A DNA stretch of 64,000 bases from Symbiodinium natans (GCA_905221605.1 CAJNDS010002734.1:62001-126000), one strand, 5' to 3'; shown: positions 21,251-31,253, counted from the first letter of the stretch. Notes: generated from the letters alone by a model not told the origin. Translations and numbers: made by a program.

Positions 21251-21356
21251 CTTTCCCAAAGGATCCATGTACCTATATAGTATATACTTGGGCCTTAAAG
21301 GGGTTCCTATATAGTAGCTTTAGGGCCAAAGTTCATACTATATAGGGACGTGGATC
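21251..21356. mobile_element. Family K inverted-repeat element acting as an intron
   Basis: Ends CCCAAAGGATCCATGTACCT and GGGACGTGGATCCTTTGGG, with CTATATAGTAT/ATACTATATAG inside. As a minus-strand intron it runs from a GA donor (GATCCACG) to GGGAAAG, and the two exons join in phase 0. A GT donor six bases further in is the alternative. Confidence 0.7.
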
Positions 21357-21388
21357 CTTTGGGTTTCGTTCTGCTTGACGGGAGCCTA
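21357..21388 (-). CDS. Micro-exon between two inverted-repeat elements
   Basis: Ten codons plus two bases (GSRQAERNPK). One side is the family K element, the other the family A element, each flush with the exon edge. Confidence 0.5.
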
Positions 21389-21515
21389 CTTGGAGGTTCA
21401 TGGGTAGCTATAAGTAGGGCCGAAGTAGGGTTAAGTTACAAGTCCCTGAATAAGGTCACAACCGTTAGAATGATAGTTACCCCACTTATAACCCCACTTG
21501 TAACTGCCCATGAAC
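21389..21515. mobile_element. Family A element acting as an intron
   Basis: 127 bases with terminal repeats CTTGGAGGTTCATGGGTAG and CTGCCCATGAACTTTCAAG. On the minus strand the donor is GTTCATGGG inside one repeat and the acceptor CCTCCAAG at the end of the other. The exons at 21,516-21,589 and 21,357-21,388 join in phase 1. Confidence 0.75.
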
Positions 21516-21589
21516 TTTCAAGTTTACGGACAAGATCTGACAAGCGTACTCGCGCCCACAAGGGTGTGACGTGGCCCAAAGTGGCTGTC
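21516..21589 (-). CDS. N-terminal exon upstream of the channel core
   Basis: Twenty-four codons TATLGHVTPLWARVRLSDLV plus RKLE. Acceptor TTTGCAG. A competing frame just upstream reads LKELETENKRLQDS, a coiled-coil-like peptide; both may be used in adjacent exons. Confidence 0.5.
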
Positions 21590-22189
21590 CTGCAAACGCT
21601 TGTTCTCGGTCTCAAGCTCTTTTAGCCTCAAGTGCAGCGCAGATCAACAAGATGTTGGGGGTACTCTTCTTTGACTGGGGGTTCTTTACATGGACTTTCG
21701 CAGTTTGGGCTATGTTCGAGGCACCCTAGTTTTGGCAAGTGCCCATGTGGCAACACGCGCGCATGTTCGCAAGGCAACAGGCACCTTGGACACTACAAAT
21801 CCATGGTGCTAAGGCACGTCACAGACTGGTGTTCTAGCTCACGTGTCAGCTCCGCAAGCAGCTCTCGCCAACGCACGGCTGCCATGGCAGCTCAGGGTTA
21901 ATGTACACAAGATGATGCACTGTGTTTTAGCGCATCGCATTTCAGAGCCGGCTTGGCTGCGCAGTTTTCGGGGGATTTGTCCAGCATGAAACCTTTCTCA
22001 TGCTCCTGGACCAGACCACTACATGCCACAAGGCCTGCGAAGAGTGGATGTGCTGGTTTGCCCCATTTCTGTGGGGTGGGGGGGTGGACAATACCATGAC
22101 TCACAAAACGCACCCAGGGCCGTGCAAACCGATACTCTGTGTTCTCTGTGGAGGGACGGAGGGCTGCAATGAAGCAAATCAGAGCAAGA

Positions 22190-22232
22190 GAGAGAGCGAG
22201 AGAGAGAGAGAGAGAGAGGAGAGAGAGTGAGA
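22190..22232. repeat. (GA)n microsatellite
   Basis: About 40 bases of GA dinucleotides with few interruptions. Confidence 0.95.
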
Positions 22233-22269
22233 GATCCACAGCTGAACAACATAAGGCAAACTCATGCGG

Positions 22270-22556
22270 CTCAAGAACGCAATGCTCGGGAGCATGTGAG
22301 GATGCTGCGAGCATGCGCCCTTTTGTCCCCCTCCAGCTGCGTCAAGGCCGCCATCACCTCGTGCTCGACTGCCGGCCAGAGACTCTCTGGAAGGTACCTA
22401 CTTGGGGACTTGGAGCGAGGGCCACTCCTCCTGTCTCGGAACATTGCTGCAGGGCCACGCCTTGCCTGTTGAAACGTGGCGACCTCGATCGTGAAATGGT
22501 CACGGCCTGTGACGCGGGCAATTCTGCAAGTGGTTCTGTTGCGAAGACGCTGCAAC
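22270..22556 (-). CDS. Probable exon(s) upstream of the channel, frame uncertain
   Basis: A long open stretch on the minus strand. One frame reads LPESLWPAVEHEVMAALTQL then EGDKRAHARSILTCSRAL, amphipathic and coiled-coil-like. Another overlapping frame reads VFATEPLAELPASQAVTISR. I cannot decide between them; the segment may hold two exons separated at GTAGGT. Confidence 0.45.
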
Positions 22557-22676
22557 CCTAAACCCTAAACCCTAAACCCTAAACCGCTACTTAGAAGTAC
22601 CCATGAGCCTCCAAGTAGTTTGGGTTACAGTGCACTTCTTCGTGCCATTGCAACGCCTTCTATGGCCCGTGTACCC

Positions 22677-22787
22677 AGAGAGCCCAATACCCCTTAATTA
22701 AGGAATATAGCTTAAATCACCAAGGGATCCTTATTATAGTTTAAGGAATAAATCCTTAATTCAGGGGTATTGGGCTCTTTGGGTACC
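22677..22787. mobile_element. Family B inverted-repeat element, probable intron
   Basis: Ends CCCAGAGAGCCCAATACCCC and GGGGTATTGGGCTCTTTGGG. On the minus strand the donor GTACCC follows the exon at 22,787-22,880 directly. Confidence 0.85.
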
Positions 22788-22880
22788 TAGTAGTTTGGTA
22801 TGTTGCCTCAGGTGGCTGCACCAGCGCAAAGTGGCGCAGAAGGCCATTGAAAGCCTCTAGATGGCGCGTCGCCTCCCAGC
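22787..22880 (-). CDS. Probable N-terminal exon of the channel gene
   Basis: WEATRHLEAFNGLLRHFALV then QPPEATYQTT, 30 codons with a 2-base start and a 2-base end. Acceptor ACCCAG, donor GTACCC supplied by the family B element. Confidence 0.55.
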
Positions 22881-22980
22881 CTGGGTTTCAAGCTTAGAAA
22901 GCTAAACCCTAAACCCTAAACCCTAAGCCCTAAACCCTAACCCTAAACCCTAAACCCTTAAACCCTTAAACCCTAAATCC

Positions 22981-23036
22981 CCTGTCTGCAAGCACTCTTT
23001 CCCCTCCTGCACAGCTCGGCGAGCCCCTTCGAAAGC
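22981..23036 (-). CDS. Possible N-terminal exon
   Basis: AFEGARRAVQEGKECLQTG after CTCAAG. Helical and charged, similar in character to the following exons. 3' boundary approximate. Confidence 0.4.
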
Positions 23037-23062
23037 CTTGAGTGCCTTTAAATTGGGGCTTA

Positions 23063-23140
23063 GGGCTTTTAGGGTTTAGGGTTTAGGGTTTAGGGTTTAG
23101 GGTTTAGGGCTTTTAGGGTTTACGTTTAGGGTTTAGGGAT
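23063..23140. repeat. TTTAGGG array
   Basis: Interstitial array, directly followed by a family A element. Confidence 0.9.
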
Positions 23141-23142
23141 TT

Positions 23143-23262
23143 GGAGGTTCATGGGTACTGGTAACCCCGGGTATAATTCTCCTGAGAACCTACTTAGAGG
23201 AGTCAAGGGGGCTTATAAGTAGGGTTAGAATTGGGGTTACAAGCACCCTGAACCTCCAAGTA
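23143..23262. mobile_element. Family A element
   Basis: TTGGAGGTTCATGGGTACTG at the left and CACCCTGAACCTCCAAGTAG at the right. Confidence 0.75.
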
Positions 23263-24480
23263 GGCATTTTTGGTAAGGCTCAAGACGTTTCGTTCTCCTC
23301 CGTTAAGAGGCTTCAGGAATGTCAGGGAAGGGGATGGATGCAGACACACTCGTACACAGTCGGGTGAAGCAATTACTGTTCGCCGCCTGTGGCCCAAGCA
23401 AACGAGAAAGAAAAAGTACAGTATTTTACAAATGCCCACTGCTGGCAAGGCGGCGACTCACGTGGTGCACCTTGCAACGATGCAGGGTTCAGGGTTTATA
23501 GGGTTTATAGGGTTTATAGGGTTTATAGGGTTTATAGGGTTTTTAGGGTTTAGGGTTCAGGGTTTAAAGGGTGTAGGGTTCAGCAGAGCAAAGCTGGCTC
23601 ATGACCTGGAGTGGGCCTCTGACGTGGCAGGGAAGGCATGAATTCTTGGCCATCGAGGGTGTCCATTTCGGGCCTTCTGGGTACGTAGTTCTCTACATTA
23701 GGACCATGATGTTGAGCCCTATGTATAGCACGGCATCTATTTTAAAAAACGGGACCCCGCAAAAGGGGCCCTAGTTTAGAGAACCGCCCGAATCTCCGAG
23801 CAAGTGCTGCCGGAGCCACACCCATCGCCCCCTCCAGCATCGATTTGGCCAAGTCATCGTCGAGGCCTTCCTGAGAGCGTATGCTCTGCCCCTTAGTATA
23901 TGGGACCTTAAGAGGGGACCCCTTATATACCCTACACACATTGAGGGCCATACATCGGAATCCTTTATAGGGGAGGTTAGAAGGGACCATGTTAGTGGCC
24001 CACGCAACTACCCTTAGAAAGATGTAGCCCCCGGCTTGTCCTATGCACCCCCCCTTCGGCCCAACTCAACTCGGGACTTCGGGATGGGGCAGTCTTCATT
24101 TCTCGGCCCACCATGATTATGATCACGATATGAGAATATATTATGAATATAATCATGGAATCATATACGAATATAGACATAGAATGGCATGATAACAAAA
24201 TCATATCTGTTGATATATTCACGGAATATCACTATCTTTTCTTGCGGGTGCCTGCAGCGCCGTTTCAAGGACCCAGCGCCAACGCTCAGCTTCCTTGCAG
24301 GATGCTTTGCCCAAAGCTTGCTGCGTACATCATCACACATGTGTCGGGCGTGGGTTGGAGATGCGAATGCGAATCCTAAACCCTAAACCCTAAACCCTAA
24401 ACCCTAAACCCTAAACCCTAAACCCTAAACCCTAAACCCTACAAAGCCGTCAGCCCAAAATCCGCAGAACATGCTGCTGG
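23262..24480. other. Stretch with uncertain coding content
   Basis: One possible minus-strand exon lies at about 23,270-23,390 (RRTVIASPDCVRVCLHPSPS after TGGGCCACAG). The rest holds AT-rich sequence (24,100-24,240) and a ten-unit CCCTAAA array at 24,375-24,440. A segment near 24,260-24,370 is open on both strands. Confidence 0.35.
23484..23575. repeat. GGGTTTATA octamer variant array
   Basis: Units of TTTATAGGG, a 9-base relative of the telomere heptamer, repeated about six times and then grading back to TTTAGGG. Confidence 0.9.
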
Positions 24481-24484
24481 GCAT

Positions 24485-25130
24485 CCTCTGAAGCAGGAAG
24501 CCTTGGGGACGACATGAACCCTAAAAAAAGGTTGTGGTCCATTAGGGATTTTTTGCCACCCGCCTAGCTGACTCCATTAGGGTTTAGGGTTTAGGGTTTA
24601 GGGTTTACGGTACCCTAATAGGGATGATGGTCGTGCGGGACCTCGTGGAGTATGTGACCCCCAAGGCTGTCCTCCACGGAAAGGTTTGCAAGCAACTGGG
24701 CCGCAGATGGGTCCACCTCGCAGCCATCGAGTCCTGCAGGGCCAGAATCTTAGGGTTTAGGGTTTAGGGCTTAGGGCTTAGGGTTTAGGGTTTAGGGACT
24801 GAAAGGCACCACCAGAAGGCGAAGTTCGACCTCGTTTGAGTAGAGGGTATGCGCAGTGAGACAGACATGAAACATGATCAGACATGTGCATGGTTTAGGG
24901 TTTAGGGTTTGAGGGTTAAGGTTTAAGGGTTTAGGGTTAAGGGTCTAGGGTTGCATGCAAAGCTTCCCGAGGCCTTCGAGAAATAGCTGCAGTCGATGAT
25001 GGTGAGGTGCAGCCCCTGCCAGCTGCAACCAATCGCACTTAGGGTTTAGGATTTAGGGCAAGTTTAGGGTTTAGGGTTTAGGGTTTAGTACGTGGACTTT
25101 CCGTCGTCAAAATCTGCCTGGGCATCCATG
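24485..25130 (-). CDS. Series of possible small exons, unknown protein
   Basis: Four minus-strand segments separated by TTTAGGG arrays look coding: about 25,095-25,150 (LHRMDAQADFDDGKSTY), 24,965-25,020 (GLHLTIIDCSYFSKASGS), 24,800-24,885 (FHVCLTAHTLYSNEVELRLL) and 24,630-24,735 (LDGCEVDPSAAQLLANLS). They could be the 3' part of the UPF0489 gene upstream. Boundaries are approximate and no family is recognised. Confidence 0.35.
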
Positions 25131-25530
25131 CGGTGCAGCTCTTAAAGTGAACACACAGCAGGACCGCAGTGGGCCGGTGCCAAATACAGCCACCCCGGCA
25201 CTGAACTGTAGCCAAGAAGCGGAGAGTCGCAGGCAGGTGACTGAGATTCTGGAGCAAGGCGGCACGGTAGTCCTTCAGGGCTTCAGGGGTTTAGGATGTG
25301 ACTGAAGTGTGAAGGCTGCACAGGGTCTTGTGGTCCTCTACCTCGTCAAGGCGTGAAGAGAGGCACCCACATCCAATGAGCCTGCATAGAGTTGCACGAC
25401 ATGTGCTTTGTGACTTGGCCAACTCCCCGATTCAGTTGCCCCATGAGCCTGAGGGAACTACACTGTACTTCGACTTCCTTTGTGTGGGCACCAAGGTGCA
25501 TGGGGAGAACAAAGACTATTCATATGAACA

Positions 25531-25780
25531 TTACGCATCCCAAGATAGAACCGCAAGTGGAGAACGAGGTAGACTTGACTCAAGGGGCTCCAGGGGCTCT
25601 GGCTGTGATGGCTTGCGATCAACGGTGTCAGGGGAGTTTTGTAGTATTTTTACCGAACCTGGCAGCTTCTGGATCCTGAGTGCACCCGGAGTTCTCAGCA
25701 TCCTTGTTTTGCCAGCTGCCTCACAACCATTCCTGACAACCAGGTCTTTAAAGAGCATCCAGACGAAGTTCCCGCGTGGG
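25531..25780 (-). CDS. Possible exon, unknown protein
   Basis: Open minus-strand stretch reading FVWMLFKDLVVRNGCEAAGK and onward. The plus strand is also open over the same bases, so the assignment is weak. Confidence 0.25.
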
Positions 25781-25887
25781 CATGCGCTTCGCAGCTAACT
25801 TCCGATGCGCCGGCCAACAATCTTTCAAGCATCTTTGACCCCAGTGCCTCTTGCCTTTGGCAGAAATATCATCAAAGATATTCGAGG

Positions 25888-26040
25888 GCAAGGGTTTAGG
25901 GTTTAGGGTTGGGGTTTGGGGTTTGGGGTTTGGGGTTTGGGGTTTGGGGTTTAGGGTTTAGGGTTTTTTTTTCACTCCTGCGCAGCTGGGTTTAGGGTTT
26001 AGGGTTCAGGGTTTAGGGCTTAAGGCTTGGGGTTTAGGGT
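25888..26040. repeat. TTTAGGG/TTTGGGG arrays
   Basis: Telomere-type units with a block of TTTGGGG variants between TTTAGGG units. Confidence 0.9.
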
Positions 26041-26135
26041 TACAACCTTGAAGACAACTTTGGGCCTGTTTGATGTGGACGGCCCTAAGGGAGGCTGAGT
26101 TGTCTAAAGCATGGGTGGCACCTTGTACCTTCGTT

Positions 26136-29100
26136 GTAGGGGTTAGGGTTTATGGTGTATTTAGGGTTTAGGGTTTAGGGTTTGGGGGTTCTTATCACAA
26201 GGGTTATGCTGTTTTTTTTTTTTTTTGGGGGGGGGGGGGGGGGGTAGCCATATTTGCATACACCCGTCAAAGAGACGAAGCGACGTCCTTGTTCTAGCAT
26301 CTGGCCCCATGACTGCAGGTTGTTAGCCTTCTCCTGGGATGTTTCCCCTTCTACGAACAGTTCTTAATAAGGATTATCATAAGGGGGTACTATAATCCGG
26401 ATTTTATGGGATATAAGGGTGAACATCCCAAGCCTTATCCCATGGACTCCATGCCGGTGCCTCTTCGTGCCCTCGGAATCGTCTATCGGCTGAGAGCAAG
26501 CAGAGTTGGTGTTCAACAAGCTGGATGCAGTGTCCACGAAGCTCTGGCTGAAATTTGCTTCCTGCAGCAAGCGAAGTGCCGGGTCCTCAGTTGCTGAGTT
26601 CACAAGCCCAAAAAAAGTGGACACTTTCAGTTCGAAAGGGGATTATAGTATCCCAAGAAGTATAAAGTCCCCTAAACCCTAAACCCTAAACCCTAAACCC
26701 TGTAAAGTGTACTCATTTTCAGCTGCAAAGGGTCGTAGGTAGAGAAGGTGTCTAGGTCCACGTCCAGAATCCAAGCTCTGTGTGGCCCCCGGAGCATGGA
26801 GTCTGCGGTCCAAATACCACGTTGAAGTCTGCTAAGGGCCTGGCTCAAATCGAACTTCAACAGCGCCCTCACTGCAACTTCGACTGACGCCATTTTTCCA
26901 ACATGGGGGTTTACTAAAATAGGTGACCCTAAAATAGACCCCCAAAAATAGTAGAAGGATTCCCTTGTTGTCAGGACCCCAATATATGTACGCCTAGTTT
27001 CGGAAACCCCCACATGGTGCCTGAAACAACGTGCCGACTGTCAGGGTAAAGTCGCGGTAGAGAAGCAGCCTCGGGGACAAGAATTCCCATCGGCAACAGC
27101 ATCAGCCCTGAAAACGAGCAACGCCAAATTGAGCTGTGAAAAGACCTAGGGACTTCCCCAAGTATGGTAACCCTCATTATAAGACCCCACGCCCCCCACC
27201 AACCAAAAACCAACCAAAAACAAGAAAGAAGGTGAAACCCCATCTGGGCACGTGGTGGGTTTAGGGTTTAGGGTTTAGGGTTTAGGGTTTAGGGTTTAGG
27301 GTTTAGGGTTTAGGGTTTAGGGTTTAGGGTTTAGGGTTTAGGGTTTAGGGTTTAGGGTTTAGCTGCATCCTCACAGCGTTTTGGCAGAGACATTCTGCAA
27401 TTCTGGGAGAGTGCTTCGAGGCTGTCTAGGCAACATGGAAAGAGGAGGCTCGTTGTAAGCAAAAGCTCTAGGAACCCAAGTTGTAAGAGTGAGAGCCCAA
27501 CAGTGTTCAGTATGATCTAAAACACCAAGGCGCTCTTTCTCAGCAGCTCCGTCCTCGACCTCTGTACATGAGTCCAGTTCCTGGCTGCACGTGGATTAAT
27601 CCCACAAATGTGCCTCTTCATAACACAATCCCTACTCAAAGCTTCTCTTGCCACTCTGTTTTTGCGCGTGGCTTCGCCCGACCCTAAACCCTAAACCCTA
27701 AACCCTAAGCTCTAAACCCTAAACCCTAAACCCTAAACCCTAAACCCTAAACCCTAAATGAGCTTCAAGAACCCCAACATCTCCTAGAGGTCCTAGCTGG
27801 AGGCGGGCCCCAAACAAGATCAACTGAGCACCACCTTCGGGTCATATGTGATCGTGGTAGAGCATCAAGTTAGAACCGCCACTGTACATATAGGGCTAAG
27901 AAGAACTTAATACTCTGAGATGAAAACCTGCACCTATTTAACTAAGCTGAAGCAAGCTAGGAGGTTCCGTTCATTTCATGTTACGACTTTCTGGTCATCG
28001 GGCCCGTGTGGGCGGCACATGGAACTACACACGGCCTTCGAAAGTACACAGGGCGGGGCAGTCTGCAGGTACTTCTTGCAAAGAACACCTGTGAGTAAGC
28101 AATTCCGTTCAAGGGTGCAAGTACCATCATTGAGTGCAAACACAACCTGCACAACATGGCAACAAGAGAGACCGTCTAAGCCTAAGCTTGGATGTGTCGT
28201 AAACCCCAAGCCCTAAACCCCAAACCCTAGACCCTAACCCTAAACCCTAAACCCTAAACCCTAAACCCTAAACCCTAAACCCTAAACCCTAAACCCTAAA
28301 CCCTAAACCCTAAACCCTAAACCCTAAACCCTAAACCCTAAAGCCCTGGCCTCATGTTCCATGATGCCGGTCAGCTCGGTCGCTGGGAAGACTTCCAGAA
28401 CTTCCAACTGGCGCAGACAGAGCTCCTCGAAGACGACTTCCTGAAGATCACTGGGTTTAGGGTTTAGGGTTAGGGTTTAGGGTTTAGGGTATAGGGTTTA
28501 GGGTTTAGGGTTTAGGGTATGCGATACCCTGTAGAATCCCCTAAAGGGTATGTATGTATATATAAATATAGAGGTTCTTAGTAATGAGGGAATGAGGTAC
28601 CCTACAGAATCTCTTAAAGGGTATATATAGGGCCCTAATTCCCTCTTCCCCACTAAGAACTACGCACATGGAGGGGGGGGTGGTGGTGAAGGGGCCCTTG
28701 CCGCCTTTCTCTCCCTAGAGAATTAAGAATCAACATGATCAACACCCCCCCCCCCCCCCCCCCCCCCACCCGCCACACACAGTGCAGATGGGTCTCCCCG
28801 TCTGCAGTCCAGAGATTCCACTCAACCCGCGCCTGCAACTCGGCCGCATGTTTGCATCGGTAGATAAGGTTTTGATTGTCCGAGCGGTTCAGCTATGTTC
28901 TTCCTCTAAAGCCTAGGAGCCAGCTGCAAGGCTGTCTCATGCTTCCCCGAGTCATCCTTCATTCTTGGTACATCACGACAATGTCTCGAGGGCCTTGTAC
29001 CGTCCGGGAGGTGGACCATTGTATCTGCCAATCCCAGGCAAGTCCGACCGGATCCAAACCACTGTGTCCAGCATGCCCAGGCACAGGGCGGCGGTAATGA

Positions 29101-30318
29101 AGTCGGACACGAAAACCTGCCACACGGCAGGATCAACTCTGAAGCACGCAGCTGCTCCACTCCACTGCGAGCCTTATCCACCGCGGACTTGAGCCACTCT
29201 TTGCGCTGTGTTCTGGCACATTGCACATCGCCTGAGCACGAGTCTCAGAACTGCGTCCATGACCCATTCTTTCGCGTGAAGAGCTTGTTGCAGCCCTAGA
29301 ACCCCTTTTACCCGAAAAACTATACAGTAATCAAAGCAAACTCCTTTTCGAGCGCAGAACCTATATCCCAAATATAAATCCCACCAATCCTAAAACCGGA
29401 ACCGCTAAACAGTTCCTAAAGTTCCCTAAGCCCTAAGCCCTAAGCCCTAAGCCCTAAGCCCTAAGCCCTAAACCCTAAACGCTAAAAGGCTGGAGCGCGC
29501 CAGGGGGCAATCTTCAATCTCCTCGAGAAGATCGGCCCAGATCGCCGGCTCCAGGGGTGCCATGTCGCTGTGGGAGTCGACGTGGACAAGCGTTACCTGC
29601 CAAGCCTACGGGGTTTAGGGTTTAGGGTTTAGGGTTTAGGGTTTAGGGATACTTCTCCAACAATGAAGGAACAAAAGGATTAAGCAAGATTATTCCTACT
29701 GAACAAGGAAACCCAGAGGGTTAAAAGTTCTACCGTTGGCTAAGTGAGTTTAAGAACCCAATTTCAACATTCCTGCCTACCTTATAAGAACCTAAAGGCC
29801 TTGAGAGAGGACCTCATCTACTAATTGCTGAAGAACCCCAAAAGAATTTTAAAAACATTTAAGAATCCTTATATTACCCTTACTAAGGAAGATTTTCTAA
29901 TTTTTCGGGGTTCTAAAACGACTACTAAGTCGTAAGATCCAAGGCACAGGCTGAGACCAGCTCTCCTGCGGCCCAGGATGGGAGGGCCAGTGGCGAAGGG
30001 CATCGCCATGAGCTTCGACAACCTTGTGGACGCAATGAACCCTTAAAGAGTTCATATACCTTAATCCCTAAACCCTAAACCCTAAACCGTGGCTGTATGA
30101 CCCAAACTTTAGGGTTGATTTGGGCCGCAAGGAACGTGGATGGGTGTCCGCCTTCTCCCATTTCTCCCGTCCGGATCTTGCCCGCGCGCGCCGTCGATGG
30201 CAAACAGCGGAGGGAGCCCGAATTTTGGCAGCTGCGGCGTGGCCAGCGCCAGCAAGGCCACGGCAATTCCACACGCGGAGCGCCAGCCCAAAGGGTAATT
30301 CCTGGCCTCCTCGGACAT
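26136..30318 (-). CDS. UPF0489 (C5orf22-like) protein, gene-level span
   Basis: Several minus-strand exons carry the landmarks of the UPF0489 family: LVHVDSHSDM (family pattern L.HFD.H.D), FVSDFITAALCLGMLDTVVW with WIRSDLPG (family pattern ..N.L.PAL..G....+.W.+), and WILDVDLDTFS (family pattern +LD+D.DFFS). The order and strand agree with the family. The biochemical role of UPF0489 is not established to my knowledge; conserved Asp/His residues suggest a metal-binding hydrolase-like fold, which is inference. A hydrophobic N-terminal segment (ACGIAVALLALATPQLPKFG) may be a signal or membrane anchor, which I would not expect for the family. The 3' end is uncertain. Confidence 0.65.
26205..26245. 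repeat. T-run/G-run junction
   Basis: About 15 T followed by about 17 G, just downstream (minus strand) of the exon ending near 26,260. Confidence 0.9.
26260..26333 (-). CDS. UPF0489-like gene, exon after the family C intron
   Basis: EKANNLQSWGQMLEQGRRFV then SLTGVCKYGY. 5' end fixed by the family C element; 3' end approximate. Confidence 0.5.
26334..26424. mobile_element. Family C inverted-repeat element acting as an intron
   Basis: Terminal repeats GGGATGTTTCCCCTTCT and AAGGGTGAACATCCC. As a minus-strand intron it has donor GTTCACCC in one repeat and acceptor ATCCCAG at the end of the other, 91 bases in all. The flanking exons join in phase 0 without a stop (WDKAWD-EKANNLQSW). Confidence 0.8.
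26425..26561 (-). CDS. UPF0489-like gene, internal exon
   Basis: Forty-five codons, SKFQPELRGHCIQLVEHQLC then LLSADRRFRGHEEAPAWSPW and DKAWD. Acceptor TTGCTGCAG. A second frame over the same bases also lacks stops (FVDTASSLLNTNSACSQ); I prefer the first because it continues in phase through the next intron. Confidence 0.55.
26699..26883 (-). CDS. UPF0489-like gene, exon with the LDVDLD motif
   Basis: Sixty-one codons: EVAVRALLKFDLSQALSRLQ then RGIWTADSMLRGPHRAWILD and VDLDTFSTYDPLQLKMSTLYR. ILDVDLDTFST corresponds to the acidic motif of UPF0489, with Thr in place of the usual aromatic residue. The donor is GTTTAGGG from a CCCTAAA array. Confidence 0.7.
26906..27013. mobile_element. Family E inverted-repeat element
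   Basis: Ends CATGGGGGTTTACTAAAATA and TAGTTTCGGAAACCCCCACATG with AGACCCCCAAAAATAGTAG inside. Sits between two UPF0489-like exons. Confidence 0.7.
27016..27118 (-). CDS. Possible UPF0489-like exon
   Basis: GLMLLPMGILVPEAASLPRL then YPDSRHVVSGTMW before the family E element. Frame chosen for absence of stops; not matched to a family motif. Confidence 0.35.
27258..27362. repeat. TTTAGGG array, about 15 units
   Basis: One of the longest perfect arrays in the window. Confidence 0.97.
27683..27760. repeat. CCCTAAA array
   Basis: About ten units with one variant (CTCTAAA, AAGCTCT). Confidence 0.95.
28012..28158 (-). CDS. Possible UPF0489-like exon
   Basis: VVFALNDGTCTLERNCLLTG then VLCKKYLQTAPPCVLSKAV after TTGTGCAG. 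Located between the two recognised UPF0489 motifs, as expected for the variable middle of the family. Confidence 0.45.
28200..28345. repeat. CCCTAAA array, about 20 units
   Basis: Long perfect array in the same intron cluster. Confidence 0.97.
28515..28655. repeat. Locally duplicated ACCCTNNAGAATCCCTAAAGG unit
   Basis: GATACCCTGTAGAATCCCCT and GGTACCCTACAGAATCTCTT occur about 75 bases apart, each followed by AAAGGGTATATA-type sequence; CTTAGTAATGAGG and CACTAAGAAC frame the second copy. Confidence 0.6.
28743..28768. repeat. C homopolymer
   Basis: About 25 consecutive C. Confidence 0.95.
28980..29116 (-). CDS. UPF0489-like gene, exon with the VVWIRSDLPG segment
   Basis: VFVSDFITAALCLGMLDTVV then WIRSDLPGIGRYNGPPPGRY and KALET. 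Acceptor GTGGCAG, donor GTCGTG. The segment matches the UPF0489 region around the conserved aliphatic-Trp-aliphatic-Lys/Arg motif. Confidence 0.7.
29488..29596 (-). CDS. UPF0489-like gene, exon with HVDSHSDM
   Basis: VTLVHVDSHSDMAPLEPAIW then ADLLEEIEDCPLARSS. HVDSHSDM is the family's signature His/Asp cluster. Acceptor CTTGGCAG; joins the previous exon in phase 0. Confidence 0.72.
29650..29932. mobile_element. Family F-like elements, diverged, two in tandem
   Basis: CTGAAGAACCCCAAAAGAAT and TTTTCGGGGTTCTAAAACGA form inverted ends of the second unit (about 29,825-29,925). The first unit is less clear. Confidence 0.5.
30136..30318 (-). CDS. UPF0489-like gene, candidate first exon
   Basis: The frame from an ATG at 30,318 reads MSEEARNYPLGWRSACGIAV then ALLALATPQLPKFGLPPLFA and IDGARGQDPDG, ending RRTPIH before donor GTTCCTT. 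It joins the HVDSHSDM exon in phase 0. The hydrophobic run is 17-20 residues, long enough for a signal anchor. The frame is open further upstream, so the start codon is provisional. Confidence 0.5.
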
Positions 30319-30642
30319 CCTCCAAGAATGCCCCTGTCTTGAGCCAAGCATCAGAGGCACAACGTGGCCTCCCTTCTTGCATGTCCAGCAACTCAGTGCT
30401 TTTGTTGCGGTCCTTCTTTTTTCTTTTGCTGGCCACATTAAAACTTGTTGCAGAGTCATTATACACCGTACATCGTCGGAAACCGGCACTATTTTGCTAA
30501 TACATGAGGAGCTCCGGCGTGACACTGTGGGGATTCAGCCTTCGGTCCTCTTAAGGCTTGGCTTGTTCACAGCCATACTCAGCCTGGCGCAGGCTGTGTC
30601 AAGTGGACACCACACTCAAGGCTCCAGACGTACTACGGAAGC

Positions 30643-30690
30643 AGAAACCCTAAACCCTAAACCCTAAACCCTAAACCCCAAACCCCAAAT
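30643..30690. repeat. CCCTAAA array
   Basis: Six near-perfect units. Confidence 0.9.
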
Positions 30691-31240
30691 TGCGAACCGA
30701 AGCCTCAAGCCCCGTGTGAGCTTGCATGTGGCTGCTGGCCTGCTTGGGGTGCTCTGCATGTTGATGCCAGGGAAGCCCAGCTGGCACCAGCCTCAGTACC
30801 GGAACACGGTGCACTGCTAAGGACACGGCTTCTCCACTCTCCAGGCCGATACCGGCCGATACCCCAAAAGAACGTCTGAGAGGAGCACGCCGCCCTTAAG
30901 CAGTCGTGTGCGCCCTTTGGCGCGCCAGCCTCACAAAGCTTCCACGTTGGTTTAGGGTTTAGGGTTTAGGGCTTAGGGCTTAGGGTTTAGGGTTTAGGGG
31001 CTATCGGTGAGGGCCCGGGCTCTTTGAGCTTTCGGACTGCTCCTCCTGCGGCGCCATGTTGCACCTGGCTTTGTGCTTTCCTTAAGGGTTTAGGGTTCAT
31101 AGGCGTTGCTAGGGCTTCTAGGGTTTGGGTTGCCACCTACAGAGCAGCATCAGCTGCTTAGTGTGCGCGTGAAGCTGGGCTGACTTGGGGTTTCCGAAGT
31201 TATATGGGGATCCTACTATTTGGGGGCCTATATTCTAGGC
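30690..31240. other. No gene recognised
   Basis: Mixed-composition sequence with TTTAGGG/CTTAGGG units at 30,950-30,998 and part of a family E element at 31,186-31,240. I see no supported exon. Confidence 0.45.
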
Positions 31241-31253
31241 TGCCCAGTAACCT

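Noticed and set aside
22139-22230. Arg/Glu-rich protein segment
   Set aside because: (GA)n repeat translated in both reading directions.
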